Source: Eggerthella timonensis
GTDB taxonomy: Bacteria > Actinomycetota > Coriobacteriia > Coriobacteriales > Eggerthellaceae
Direction of reading: 5' to 3'
NCBI RefSeq assembly: GCF_900184265.1
Contig: NZ_FXXA01000002.1
Span: forward strand, 1,634,918 to 1,698,917
Length of the DNA: 64,000 nucleotides
Part shown: in pieces, positions 6,934 through 16,135 of the stretch
How positions within the stretch are numbered: the stretch's first letter is position 1
How the letters are laid out: each line of letters begins with the position of its first letter
Notes under the pieces: model-generated
What the model was told of the DNA's origin: nothing
Databases searched by the model: none
The model's input: only the letters and a program-made list of their open reading frames with translations
Translations under genes and position numbers: made by a program

Positions 6934-8409
6934 ATGGGGAATCGCACTGCTCTGAAGGACGCGTGGTCTAATACCGTCACGCGGGCCAACGTGACGCTTG
7001 CCGTGGGGTTCGGCTGCGCGGTGTCTATCTCGCCCACGCTGCTCACGGCTGCGACGCCGGACAACATGATGAACGCGCTCGTGAACAAGCCGCCGCATGG
7101 CGCCTGCATGCCCTCGCTCGTGGCGGCCGTGCTTGCGTGCCTGGTGATAGTGCTCGGCGGGCAGCGCCTGTTCGCGGCGCTCGAACGCACGGTCAAGCCG
7201 CTCTCGCTTGGCGTGGCCATGGCGCTTATGGGTGCGGTGCTCGTGCTGCCGCTTGCAACCCGGAACTCCGTGACGGTGACCGGGGACGTGGTCATCTCGG
7301 TAGCGGGAGCGCTCACCGTGCTGCTCTACCTGTTCTGGATGCAGCTGTTCGGCAGGCTGTCGGCGCAGAGCATGTTTCTCACGCTGTTCCTGTCGCAAGT
7401 GCTGACCTGCGCCATCAACGCCATCGTCTCGATCGCGAACATCTATACGGTCATAGCGACGTCCGTCGCGTTGCCGATCGTGTCGACGATCTGCTTGCGA
7501 GCGGGCCAGCGCGAGCATGCGGACGACCGATCGCCGGGTGAAGTTCGATCTCCCGTTTTGAGGGAGGGGCGCGGCACATCGACGTGGATGCTCGTTAAGT
7601 TGGCGGCTATCGTGTTCGCGTGGGGCGTGATCGACCATCTCTTCCGGAGCGAGTTCGATGCGTTCATGCGCACGCAGATGACGAGCACGCCCTTCGCGGT
7701 TGCCTACCATGCTGCGGCGTTCGTCGTCGTGGCGGCGGCCGTGGCGTTCGCCTACGCGCTGCTGGCGTACCGCGAGCGTTTTCAGTTCGGGCATCTGTAC
7801 CGCATGATCTTCCTGATGGGCCTTGCCAGCATCCTGCTGCTGCCCATCGTGCTGGCCGGGCAGGCTGCCATCGTGGGCTACACGTGCAGCGTCATCATGT
7901 ACCAGCTCGTGTTCCTGCTCATATGGGTCATTGCCGCGTCGGTGTTCCGCGATCGTTCGTCGTACGCGCCCGGGTTCTTCGGACTCGTGTACGGGTTCTG
8001 GTCGCTCGGATCCCTCGGCGGCGCGCTGTTCAGCTCGGTGTTCGTGCAGCATCTCACCATGGACAACGTGCATCTCATCGTGTTCGTGGCAGTGCTCGCG
8101 GTGGCGGTGGGCTACGCGGTCGTGTTCACCGAGGCCGATGCGAATGCGCTCGTGCAGATCGTGCCGTTCAAGCACAAGGCGCCTTTCAAGGCGAAGTGTC
8201 AAACGGTTGCGCGGGAATACCAGCTCTCGCCGCGGGAGACGGAGATCGCGATGCTCATCGCGCAGGGCCGCGACTCGGCGCACATCGAGAAGAAGCTGTT
8301 CCTGTCGCGCAGCACCGTGCAGACGCATCGCATGCACCTTTACCAGAAGCTCGGCATCCACAACCGCCAGGAGCTGCTCGACATCGTCGAGGCCGCCGAC
8401 GCGGGGTAA
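6934..8409 (+). CDS. LuxR-family regulator with N-terminal polytopic membrane domain
   Basis: A 491-residue protein with about twelve hydrophobic helices up to residue 405 and a C-terminal LuxR (GerE) DNA-binding domain. The latter has LSPRETEIAMLIAQGRDSAHIEKKLFLSRSTVQTHRMH in outline, containing the conserved E, helix-turn-helix and STVxTH elements. The architecture is frequent in Eggerthellaceae beside reductase genes and is thought to sense small molecules through the membrane part (inference). The start at 6934 is chosen by GAGGGGG 5 bases upstream. It is divergent from the Mo-enzyme operon at 6698-2298, which it plausibly controls. Related genes lie at 17341 and 42054. Confidence 0.85.
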   Translation: MGNRTALKDAWSNTVTRANVTLAVGFGCAVSISPTLLTAATPDNMMNALVNKPPHGACMPSLVAAVLACLVIVLGGQRLFAALERTVKPLSLGVAMALMGAVLVLPLATRNSVTVTGDVVISVAGALTVLLYLFWMQLFGRLSAQSMFLTLFLSQVLTCAINAIVSIANIYTVIATSVALPIVSTICLRAGQREHADDRSPGEVRSPVLREGRGTSTWMLVKLAAIVFAWGVIDHLFRSEFDAFMRTQMTSTPFAVAYHAAAFVVVAAAVAFAYALLAYRERFQFGHLYRMIFLMGLASILLLPIVLAGQAAIVGYTCSVIMYQLVFLLIWVIAASVFRDRSSYAPGFFGLVYGFWSLGSLGGALFSSVFVQHLTMDNVHLIVFVAVLAVAVGYAVVFTEADANALVQIVPFKHKAPFKAKCQTVAREYQLSPRETEIAMLIAQGRDSAHIEKKLFLSRSTVQTHRMHLYQKLGIHNRQELLDIVEAADAG

Positions 8410-8442
8410 TGTCCCAAACAGGAACCGTCCCCGTTTGGGACA
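8410..8442. repeat. Dispersed GGGACGG-type hairpin
   Basis: TGTCCCAAAC (8410-8419) and GTTTGGGACA (8433-8442) form a perfect 10-bp stem around AGGAACCGTCCCC. It starts at the base after the LuxR stop and fills most of the gap to the convergent response regulator. On the minus strand the loop reads GGGGACGGTTCC, the same core as the hairpins at 29489 and 46542. It may double as a bidirectional terminator. Confidence 0.6.
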
Positions 8443-8456
8443 TCCCGCGCCGCTTC

Positions 8457-9164
8457 CTACCCTTCGCGGCCTTCGGGCTCGAAGCGGTAGCCGATGCCCC
8501 AGACAGTCTGGATGACGCGCGGGTCGGACGGGTCGTCTTCCACCTTCTCGCGAAGCTTCTTGATGAACACGGTGATGCTCGACGTCTCGCCGACGAACTC
8601 CTTGCCCCAGGCCGCCTCCACGAGCTGCTCCTTCGACAGCACGAGGCCGGGGCTCGAGGCCAGCGCGAAGAATATCTTGAACTCCTTGGGCGTGAGCGAC
8701 AGGCGCTCGCCGTCCTTCGTGACGCGGAACTGCCCGCGATCGAGCACGAAGCGCCCCGCGCGCAGGATGTCGCCGCGCGGCGCGACGGGCGCGGCCGCCA
8801 TGCTCGCGCGGCGCAGGTGGGCCTCGATGTGCATGAGCAGCTCGCGCGGATCGAACGGCTTCACCATGTAATCGTCGCCGCCGGCCTGGAAGCCCACGCC
8901 CTTGTCCACGATGTCGCCCTTCGCGGAGAGGAAGATGACGGGGCAGGTGATGCCGCGCTCGCGCATGAGGCGGCAGGTGGTGAAGCCGTCCATCCGGGGC
9001 ATCATCACGTCCATGATGACGAGGTCGGGCGCCTCCCGCTCGGCGGCGACGAGGCCCTCCGCGCCGTCTTCGGCGTAGGCGAACGCGTAGCCCGCGTCGG
9101 CAGCCATGCTGCCCACGAGGCGCGCGATGCTGTTCTCGTCATCGATCAGCAGGATCTTCTTCAT
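8457..9164 (-). CDS. OmpR/PhoB-family response regulator
   Basis: A 235-residue two-component regulator. The receiver domain (1-120) has the acidic pair DDE (9-11), phospho-acceptor Asp52 in VIMDVMMP, and the conserved Lys in YMVKPFDP. The winged-helix domain (about 140-230) includes LSLTPKEFKIFFALASSPG and the end motif VWGIGYRFEPE. ATG 9164 has GGAGG upstream and lies inside the last codons of the kinase gene (26-bp overlap), so the pair is translationally coupled. It is divergent from the DmsAB/SUOX-type gene cluster at 11116-17209, its likely target (inference). Confidence 0.9.
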   Translation of the reverse strand: MKKILLIDDENSIARLVGSMAADAGYAFAYAEDGAEGLVAAEREAPDLVIMDVMMPRMDGFTTCRLMRERGITCPVIFLSAKGDIVDKGVGFQAGGDDYMVKPFDPRELLMHIEAHLRRASMAAAPVAPRGDILRAGRFVLDRGQFRVTKDGERLSLTPKEFKIFFALASSPGLVLSKEQLVEAAWGKEFVGETSSITVFIKKLREKVEDDPSDPRVIQTVWGIGYRFEPEGREG

Positions 9165-10833
9165 CGTATTCCTCCGTTTCCACGGCAACGTAGGGGATGC
9201 GCACGGTGAACGTGCTGCCGAGCTTGCGGGCCGACGCCACCGACACGCTGCCCCCGTGCAGCTCGGTCAGCTCCTTCACCACGGCCAGGCCGAGGCCCGT
9301 GCCGCGGTAGCGGCGGTTGGGCGACTGGCCGGCCTGGCGGTAGCGTTCGAAGATGCCCTCCTGGTCGGCTTCGTCGATGCCCATGCCGTCGTCGGCGACG
9401 GACACGACGATGCAGGCGCCGTTGAACGTGGCGCGCACGTCCACGCGACCGCCGACGTGGGTATACTTGATGGCGTTGTCCACGAGGTTCTCGACGATGC
9501 GCCGCAGCTTCTCCCAGTCGGCCATCGACACGGGCACGTCGGCGTCGGTCTTCGCGGTCAGGGCGATGCCCTTGTTCTTCGCCACGGGCTCGAGCGACTT
9601 CCTGATGAACCCCAGCAGGTCCACGAAGTCGACCGGCTCCACCACCAGCTCGTTCTTGTGCGCCTCGGCTTTCGAGATGGTCAGGATGTTGTTCACCATG
9701 TTGAGCAGCAGCGTGGCGTTCGCCTCGATCTCCTCCACGGCGCTGCGCGTCTTGGCGTCGAGCGAGTCGATCCCGCGCAGGATGCGCGCGAACGCGAGGA
9801 TGGACGTGAGCGGCGTGCGCAGCTCATGGCTCATGATGGCGAAGAACTCGTTTTTGTAGGCGGTCTCCTCGCTGAGGCGGTCGAGCGCCTTCTTGAGCTC
9901 GACCTTCTGGTACAGCAGCAGGTCGTTGAGCGCCGAGAGCTTGTCGGTTTGGCTGCGCACCTCGCTTTCGAGGTCGGTGTAGAGCCGTTCCAGCTGGCGG
10001 GCCATCTTGTCGAAATCGTCGGCGAACTCGGTGATCTCGTCGGGGCCGCACACGGTGCGCGCCTCAAGCTGGTAGGAGAAGTCGCCCGCGCCGATCTGCT
10101 TCGCGGCGCGCCCGAGCGCGTCGAGCGGGTGCAGCACGAGTTTGCTCACGGCGAAGTAGATGCCCACGCAGGCCAGCACGAGCACGAGCAGCACCATGAA
10201 CACCTGCTGCAGCACGCTCGTGCGCATGCCGTCGGCGTAGATGTCCATGGGCTCGGTGATGGACACGGCACCGCCGATGTCGCCCACCTGCATGCCCTCC
10301 TTCTCGTAGCCGAACTGGTCGAGCTCGCCTGCGGGCTCGCCGTGGCATTCGAGGCACGTCTCGGTCACGTACAGCGGCTCGGCGTAGCGGAATACGCGCC
10401 GCCCCTCGGCGTCGTAGCCCACGTCGTAGTACGCCTCGAGGGCCGCATCGGCGCCGAAGGCCTCGAACGCCCGCTGCTCGAACTCGTCGGGCGCGTTCGC
10501 CGCCTGGCGCGGGGTGGGGCTCGTGTACTGGATCTTGTAGTCGGTGTTCATGGTGAACAGCGTGCTCACCGACTTGGCGGTGACCACGCACACGAGAGCC
10601 TTCGTGCGGAAGGCGCCGTCCTCGGTGCGGTTGATGGTGTTCTGGTTGATGTCGATGAAGTCCCACATCGCGTGCATCTCGTCGGCCAGCACCTCGGCTT
10701 TCTCGCGCGCCTCGTTCTCGGCCTGCCGCTGTTGGAGCTGGACGTTCCACAGCGCGTCGACGGCCATGAGGGCCACGATGAAGGCGCCGATGAACACCGC
10801 GAACTTGAAGCGGATACCTCGTTTGAACGTCAT
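9139..10833 (-). CDS. Sensor histidine kinase with c-type haem sensor domain (DUF3365/Tll0287-like)
   Basis: A 564-residue membrane kinase. TM1 is at 9-29. The extracytoplasmic domain (30-208) holds YTSPTPRQAAN and a CLECH haem-binding motif at 160-164, characteristic of the DUF3365/Tll0287-like domain. TM2 is about 210-230, followed by a HAMP domain (about 230-285) and a coiled coil. The HisKA phospho-acceptor is His336 in FAIMSHELRTPL, followed by a HATPase_c domain with N-, G1- and G2-type boxes ending near residue 555. ATG 10833 has a GGGGGAA RBS. A covalently bound haem outside the membrane suggests sensing of redox state, NO/O2 or a respiratory substrate. It partners the response regulator downstream. 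Confidence 0.85.
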   Translation of the reverse strand: MTFKRGIRFKFAVFIGAFIVALMAVDALWNVQLQQRQAENEAREKAEVLADEMHAMWDFIDINQNTINRTEDGAFRTKALVCVVTAKSVSTLFTMNTDYKIQYTSPTPRQAANAPDEFEQRAFEAFGADAALEAYYDVGYDAEGRRVFRYAEPLYVTETCLECHGEPAGELDQFGYEKEGMQVGDIGGAVSITEPMDIYADGMRTSVLQQVFMVLLVLVLACVGIYFAVSKLVLHPLDALGRAAKQIGAGDFSYQLEARTVCGPDEITEFADDFDKMARQLERLYTDLESEVRSQTDKLSALNDLLLYQKVELKKALDRLSEETAYKNEFFAIMSHELRTPLTSILAFARILRGIDSLDAKTRSAVEEIEANATLLLNMVNNILTISKAEAHKNELVVEPVDFVDLLGFIRKSLEPVAKNKGIALTAKTDADVPVSMADWEKLRRIVENLVDNAIKYTHVGGRVDVRATFNGACIVVSVADDGMGIDEADQEGIFERYRQAGQSPNRRYRGTGLGLAVVKELTELHGGSVSVASARKLGSTFTVRIPYVAVETEEYDEEDPADR

Positions 10834-10940
10834 GGCGATTCCCCCTGAGACGTGCATCGACGGCGGGCCCCCTTGCCCGTCGTCCGGTACGCGCGACCGT
10901 GCTACCCTCGTAATTATCCGACAAACGCGGGCGCGCGCGG

Positions 10941-11000
10941 CGGAAAGTCGCGGATGGTAATACTTTTTTAATTTCTGGTAGGACTTTCTTAACGGAAAGT
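10941..11000. promoter_or_regulatory. Repeated CGGAAAGT sites in the divergent kinase/DmsA-like promoter region
   Basis: The 282-bp gap between the kinase (minus) and the Mo enzyme (plus) contains CGGAAAGT at 10941-10948 and again at 10993-11000. The second also forms an inverted repeat ACTTTC(10983-10988)-6 nt-GAAAGT(10995-11000). The 52-bp spacing is about five helical turns. These are candidate binding sites for the adjacent response regulator; no clear -35/-10 pair was found. Confidence 0.35.
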
Positions 11001-11115
11001 TCTTCCGCAGGATATTGAACCGATGCGCCCGCCTGGGGAAAATGGGGTCAGCGGAGGAACGGGGGAGCGAAGTTCCGCCGCTGTTCGGGAATCAAGACGA
11101 GGAGAGGAGCGCGAG

Positions 11116-13479
11116 ATGAGGAAATCCGCGGATCAGGCATTGCCGTCGCTGTCGCGACGGACGTTCGTCGCGGCCGCCGCCACGACGGGCGCCGCCGCAG
11201 CGTTGGGGCTTTCCGGATGCAGCCCGAAGGCCGACACGGAGGCCGGCGCCGGCACCGATGCCGAGGGCGCGGCGCCGGACCCTTACGCCGACGCGCAGGT
11301 GTTCTATTCCACCTGTCCGCCCGAGTGCCAGCACCACAACCTGAAAGGCTACGTGGTGGACGGCAAGCTGGTGAAGGTGGAGTCGTCCGAGCTGAACGAC
11401 TGCGCGGCCTGCGCGCGCGGCATCAGCCGCTCGCAGATGGTGAACGACCCCGACCGCCTGACCATGCCGCTTCTGCTGGACGGCGAGAAGGGCAGCGGCC
11501 AGTTCAAGGAGATCAGCTGGGACGAGGCTTATCAGCTCATCGAGCAGAAGTTCAACGATGCCATCGCCTCCGACGGCAACAAGTCCATCTGCTACGTCAC
11601 CGGCTCCGGCAACTTCGGCGCCATGCACGGCCCGGTGGCCAACGCGTTCTTCGGGCACCTGGGCGGCGCGTCGACCACGGTGGGCTCGCTGTGCTGCGCG
11701 GGCACCACGGCGGCCATCGTGCCCATATACGGCAAGCGCTTCCTCGACTGCCGCAACCAGATCGAGAACAGCACCTACGTCGTGGTATGGGGCAACAACC
11801 CCGCCATCTCGAAGCAGGGCTATTTCCAGCGCTTCGAGCACGTGGTGGAGAACGGCGGCAAGCTCGTGGTGATCGACCCCGTCTACACGGAGTCGGCCGC
11901 CAAAGCCACCGACTGGCTGCAGCCCTGGCCCGGCACCGACGCGGCGCTCGGCCTGGCCATGCTCAAGGTCATCGTGGACGAGCGGCTCTACGACGAGGAG
12001 TTCCTGCTCGCGCACACGTGCGCGCCGTGCCTCGTGGACCGCGCGACGGGCGAGCCCGTGCTGAAGAACGCCGACGACCCCGCGTCGTTCGTCGTGTTCG
12101 ACAAGAAGAGCGGCGAGGTGGTGCCGCACGACCAGAGCGGCATCGAGGCAGCGCTCACGCTGGACGGCACCGACGCGGCCGACGCCTACCAAACCGAGTT
12201 CGAACTGATCGTCGCCGAGACGTCCGCATGGAACCTCGCGGCGGCTGAGGAGGAGTGCGGCGTCCCGGCGGCCGACATCGAGCGCATCGCCAAGGAGTAC
12301 GCGAGCGCCGAGCACGCGATGATCGTGCAGAACATGGGCGGCTTCATGCGCACCGAGAACGGCACGTACGCCACGGCCGTGGGCGCGTACCTGGCGGCGT
12401 TCTGCGGCCAGGTGGGGCACGTCGGCGACGGCGTGAGCGACGCGGGCGGCATGAACGAAGTGGCCACGGGCAATCCGATCGAGGTGCCGAAGGCCACCGA
12501 GGACGTGGCGGCCATCCCGCGCTTCACGTTCGGCGAGGCCGTCCTGAACGAGGATCCCGTGAAGGTGAACGTGCTGTGGTCGATGACCGGCAGCCCGATG
12601 ACGCAGTGGCCCAATACGGGCATGGTGAAGAAGGCGCTCGAGAAGATCCCGTTCGTGGTCACGGTCGACCAGTACCTCACGCCGACGGCGTTGTACTCCG
12701 ACCTCGTGCTGCCGTGCACCGGCATCTTCGAGACCGAAGGCGTGCTGGCCAACGCGCGCAGCCACTGGATCCAGCTCATGGAGAAGGCGGTGGACGGGCC
12801 GGGCGAGTCGAAGAGCGATCTCGAGATCTTCGCTGAGCTTGCCCGCCGCTTCGGCTTCGGCGACGCGTTCGACGTGCCCATGAAGGACCTCATCTCCAAC
12901 GTGCTCGCGCCCACGGGCGTCACCTACGACGAGCTCGTGGAGAAGAAGGCCGTCGACGTAGTGGGCAAGGACTACATCCCCTACAAGGACGGCGTATTCT
13001 TCACCGCGTCGAAGAAAGCCGAGTTCTGGGTGGGCGCCTGGAAGAAGGAAGGCTTCAACCCCATCTGCAGCTACGCCCGAGCCGAGGAAGACGCGCGCAA
13101 CGGCGATGAGCTGGCGGCGAAGTACCCGCTGTTCAGCGTGCAGCGCAAGACGTACCGCAGCGTGCACTCCACGTTCAACAACCTGGAGTGGATGGACGAG
13201 GTGTGCGATCAGCAGCCGGTCGTGCTGCTGAACGTGGCGGACGCCGAGGCGCGCGGCATCGCCGACGGGGATGCGGTGGTCGTGTTCAACGATCGCGGCG
13301 AGCATCGCGGCGTGGCCGAGGTGAACGACCGCATCAAGGCCGGCGTGGTGGGCTTGCAGAACGGCTGGTGGGAGCAGCAGGGCGGCTCGTCGAGCTACGT
13401 CACCAACGACAAGTGGAAGACGCTCGGTGGAACCCACTGCTGCAACCAGACCCTCGTCGACGTGAAGAAGGAGGCGTAA
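11116..13479 (+). CDS. Tat/lipoprotein-type molybdopterin oxidoreductase (DmsA-like)
   Basis: A 787-residue DMSO-reductase-superfamily catalytic subunit. The Tat motif SRRTFVAAAA starts at residue 13, followed by LSGC (32-35), a possible lipobox. The Fe-S region is unusual: Cys67 and Cys71 (CPPEC) are present, the expected third Cys position (75) is Asn in QHHN, and CAACARG supplies Cys96 and Cys99. SLCCAGT (191-197) contains the candidate Mo-ligating Cys/Ser. The C-terminal dinucleotide-binding domain has DGDAVVVFNDRGE. GAGGAGAGG precedes ATG 11116. It lies 3 bp upstream of its Fe-S subunit. The substrate is unknown; DMSO/TMAO-like or catechol-dehydroxylase-like roles are possible in this superfamily. 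Confidence 0.88.
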   Translation: MRKSADQALPSLSRRTFVAAAATTGAAAALGLSGCSPKADTEAGAGTDAEGAAPDPYADAQVFYSTCPPECQHHNLKGYVVDGKLVKVESSELNDCAACARGISRSQMVNDPDRLTMPLLLDGEKGSGQFKEISWDEAYQLIEQKFNDAIASDGNKSICYVTGSGNFGAMHGPVANAFFGHLGGASTTVGSLCCAGTTAAIVPIYGKRFLDCRNQIENSTYVVVWGNNPAISKQGYFQRFEHVVENGGKLVVIDPVYTESAAKATDWLQPWPGTDAALGLAMLKVIVDERLYDEEFLLAHTCAPCLVDRATGEPVLKNADDPASFVVFDKKSGEVVPHDQSGIEAALTLDGTDAADAYQTEFELIVAETSAWNLAAAEEECGVPAADIERIAKEYASAEHAMIVQNMGGFMRTENGTYATAVGAYLAAFCGQVGHVGDGVSDAGGMNEVATGNPIEVPKATEDVAAIPRFTFGEAVLNEDPVKVNVLWSMTGSPMTQWPNTGMVKKALEKIPFVVTVDQYLTPTALYSDLVLPCTGIFETEGVLANARSHWIQLMEKAVDGPGESKSDLEIFAELARRFGFGDAFDVPMKDLISNVLAPTGVTYDELVEKKAVDVVGKDYIPYKDGVFFTASKKAEFWVGAWKKEGFNPICSYARAEEDARNGDELAAKYPLFSVQRKTYRSVHSTFNNLEWMDEVCDQQPVVLLNVADAEARGIADGDAVVVFNDRGEHRGVAEVNDRIKAGVVGLQNGWWEQQGGSSSYVTNDKWKTLGGTHCCNQTLVDVKKEA

Positions 13480-13482
13480 ACC

Positions 13483-14082
13483 ATGGCGCTCGGATTCTGG
13501 ATGAACAACAAGAACTGCTACGGGTGCAAGACGTGTTCCATCGCCTGCAAGAGCGAGAAGCAGCTTGGCCAGGGCGTGCTGCTGCGCCATGTCACGGAGA
13601 TCAAGCAGGACGACCCGCGGGCGCTGGCGTTTTTGTCCATGTCGTGCAACCACTGCGACGAGCCCGCATGCGTGGCGAACTGCCCCGTGCAGGCGTACAC
13701 GAAGTTGGAGAACGGCATCGTGCAGCAGAACCACGACCTGTGCATCGGCTGCAAGACGTGCATCGAGGCCTGCCCGTACCATGCGCCATGCTACGACGAG
13801 CAGGAAAGCAAGACGCACAAGTGCGATATGTGCGTGGGCCGACAGGAGCGCGGCGAGCTGCCGGCGTGCGTCGCGGCGTGCCCCGGCATGAACCTCGCGG
13901 TGGGCGAGATGGCCGACCTCGAGAAGGCGCACCAGGCCGACATCGTGTCGGACGACGCGGTGGAGACGAAGCCGAACTTCGTGATCACCGTCGATCCGGC
14001 GCTTTCCGCCGAACCCGACGACACCGCCGTGGAGGCGCGCGCCGCCGAGCTGGCCGCGTCCAAAACCGCGAAGAAGGCGTAA
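13483..14082 (+). CDS. DmsB-like 4Fe-4S electron-transfer subunit
   Basis: A 199-residue ferredoxin with four cysteine groups: CYGCKTCSIAC near residue 12, CNHCDEPACVANCPVQA near 56, CIGCKTCIEACPYHAPC near 87, and CDMCVGRQERGELPACVAAC near 112. These would bind four 4Fe-4S clusters as in DmsB. It carries no membrane anchor and no signal peptide; the Tat-carrying Mo subunit just upstream would export it as a complex. No DmsC-type membrane protein follows; the next genes are exported SUOX-fold proteins. RBS and ATG lie within 3 bp of the upstream stop (coupling). Confidence 0.9.
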   Translation: MALGFWMNNKNCYGCKTCSIACKSEKQLGQGVLLRHVTEIKQDDPRALAFLSMSCNHCDEPACVANCPVQAYTKLENGIVQQNHDLCIGCKTCIEACPYHAPCYDEQESKTHKCDMCVGRQERGELPACVAACPGMNLAVGEMADLEKAHQADIVSDDAVETKPNFVITVDPALSAEPDDTAVEARAAELAASKTAKKA

Positions 14083-14132
14083 ACCCTTACGGCTCCGCGC
14101 GCCCCTCCCTCCCGGCGCGCAGGGTTTCTGCG

Positions 14133-14162
14133 AACGGCCCCGCACTGGCGGGGCCGTTTTGC
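14133..14162 (+). terminator. Intrinsic terminator between the DmsAB-like pair and the haem-SUOX gene
   Basis: An 11-bp GC-rich stem (AACGGCCCCGC pairing with GCGGGGCCGTT) with loop ACTG is followed by a T-run. It separates the DmsAB-like genes from the next transcription unit or attenuates read-through into it. Confidence 0.75.
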
Positions 14163-14327
14163 CTGTTCGGCGGCATCCTCCGGATCGTACGATGCCCTCT
14201 GAACCCAAGATGGTTCGCTTCGACGATGGCGCACTCCGTCTCCGTTTCCCTACCATGCTTTTCGCGCGGGGGAGCCGGCCGGACGTTCGGCCGCCGCGCG
14301 GACGAGAACAGGAGAGGAAGGAGACCG

Positions 14328-16127
14328 ATGCACGCACAACGCAAGATCGCGCTGGTCGCCGTGTGCGCCTTGTTGGGGACGGTCGGCATCGCCGGCTGCG
14401 CTCCCCAAACGAACGAGGCGCTTGCGACGGGCGACCAGCAAGCCCCGCAAGCGGAGGGACGCGAGTACACCGACGAGCAGCAGTCGATCATCGACGGCGA
14501 AGAGGGCACGGTATACGACGGCATCTCGCTCGACGCCTACCCGGGCAAGGATTACCTCGATGGCATGCACGACATGTGGGACGCCAACGTGGACCAGTGG
14601 GCGCCCGAGCTGCGCACGCTGCCCAGCGGCCAGATCGTGCAGCGAACCCCGAGCGAGCTCGCCGAGCGCGCCCGCCAGGGCAAGACGCCGTACAACATCT
14701 ACCGGCTGAACAACGACAACCGTGGCTGTAACAGCTGCCACGCCGACCTCGACGCGACGCTGCAGCACCTCGCGCAGACCATGCACCCCTCGCCGAACAG
14801 CCCGGCGCTCGACGCCGAGATGACGGTGGACCAGTGCCTGTTCTGCCACACGTACTCGCCGGGCTACATCCCCACGCAGTACGAGTTCGGCACGCTCATC
14901 CACAACATCCATTACGGCTTGGAAGCCGACGGCCAGTTCGAGGACGAGTACAAAGGAAACTGCTACTCCTGCCACGACGCTACCAATGACGGCGAGGGCA
15001 TGGCGCTGTGGGATCAGACCAAGTTCGAGCGGCTGCGCGGCGTGACGAAGGTCGAGAACGTCGAAGGCGATTTCTCCATCGACCAGGAAACTACGGTGGC
15101 GCAGGAGGACATGTTCAACATGGACGCATGGAACCGCCTGTACGACCGCATGCGCTCCGGTGCCGAGTACGCCGACACCCCCATGCCGCAGAGCCTGTTC
15201 GACAGCTGGCCCATCACGGTGGACGGCGAGGTGAACAGCCCCTACACCGCGCTCCTGCCTGATCTTGTGAAAGAGGCCGAGGCTGCCGGCGTCACGGTGA
15301 CGAAGGTATCGAAGGAAGTGTGCAACTGGAACGGCACCGGCGCCGGATCGGTGAGCAACGTGGAAATCACCGGCATACCCGTGAGCTGGCTCATCGAGCG
15401 CGCGGGCGGTTACACCGACAACGCCGACATCAACGGCGTGCGCGTCATGCGCGCCGACGGCTCGTCCAAGCGCGCCATGCCGCTCGACAAGGTGAACGAC
15501 GGCGAGGCGTTCCTCGTGTACAAGATCAACGGCGAGCAGTTGACGGCGGCCAACGGTTTCCCGTGCACGAACTGGTGCGAGGGCGTCGACCCCGAGGTGA
15601 ACTCCAAGCAGATGAACGAGTACAAGGTGGCCACCGATGCACCCGATTTCGACGACCACGTGTACGAGTTCGAGCATCATGACGGCAATCCGAACGGCTG
15701 GATCGACGCCGAAGGGAACTGGACGAACAAGCCCAACGCCACCGTGCTGGGCGTGCCCGAGGGCCTCGTCATCCAGAACGGCCAGCCCTACACGTTCCAC
15801 GGCTACGTGGACGCCTACGACGAGAAGGTCGCCAGCGTCGAGTTCTCGATGGACTTCGGCAAAACCTGGACGAAGTACGACTTGGGCGATACCGACGTCA
15901 ACAAGCTCGTCTGGTTCGACTTCACCTGGACGCCTCAGGAGGAGAGCGCCTACTGCCTGCAGCTGCGCGCCACTACGGAAAGCGGCCTCGTCAGCCCGCA
16001 GATCCAGACGGTCATGGTGAACGCGAAGGACGAGATGCCCGCCGTCGACGAGACGGTCGTCATCGACACCCCGTCGCTCGTCGCGCGCAAGACGGCGGCT
16101 GCCGAAGCGGCCGATGGAAAGGAGTAG
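14328..16127 (+). CDS. Exported trihaem cytochrome fused to a sulfite-oxidase-fold Mo domain
   Basis: A 599-residue lipoprotein-type protein (lipobox GIAGC, Cys24). The N-terminal part has three CXXCH haem sites: CNSCH 134-138, CLFCH 170-174, CYSCH 212-216. From about residue 240 it follows the oxidoreductase molybdopterin-binding (SUOX) fold: VCNWNGTG places Cys332 at the Mo-ligand position, followed by ITGIPVSWLIERAGG. A C-terminal Mo-co dimerisation-like beta domain has VEFSMDFGKTWTKYDL. AGGAAGGAG sits before ATG 14328. The haem-SUOX fusion suggests a periplasmic-side oxidoreductase passing electrons through the haems; its substrate is not evident. A haem-free homologue follows 8 bp later. 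Confidence 0.8.
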   Translation: MHAQRKIALVAVCALLGTVGIAGCAPQTNEALATGDQQAPQAEGREYTDEQQSIIDGEEGTVYDGISLDAYPGKDYLDGMHDMWDANVDQWAPELRTLPSGQIVQRTPSELAERARQGKTPYNIYRLNNDNRGCNSCHADLDATLQHLAQTMHPSPNSPALDAEMTVDQCLFCHTYSPGYIPTQYEFGTLIHNIHYGLEADGQFEDEYKGNCYSCHDATNDGEGMALWDQTKFERLRGVTKVENVEGDFSIDQETTVAQEDMFNMDAWNRLYDRMRSGAEYADTPMPQSLFDSWPITVDGEVNSPYTALLPDLVKEAEAAGVTVTKVSKEVCNWNGTGAGSVSNVEITGIPVSWLIERAGGYTDNADINGVRVMRADGSSKRAMPLDKVNDGEAFLVYKINGEQLTAANGFPCTNWCEGVDPEVNSKQMNEYKVATDAPDFDDHVYEFEHHDGNPNGWIDAEGNWTNKPNATVLGVPEGLVIQNGQPYTFHGYVDAYDEKVASVEFSMDFGKTWTKYDLGDTDVNKLVWFDFTWTPQEESAYCLQLRATTESGLVSPQIQTVMVNAKDEMPAVDETVVIDTPSLVARKTAAAEAADGKE

Positions 16128-16135
16128 GAGCGCTC

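Noticed and set aside
11092-14337. A 1081-codon open frame on the minus strand across the DmsAB-like genes
   Set aside because: It is antisense to clear DmsA/DmsB genes. High GC removes stop codons in the shadow frame; the translation is Arg/His/Val-rich low-complexity with no domain.
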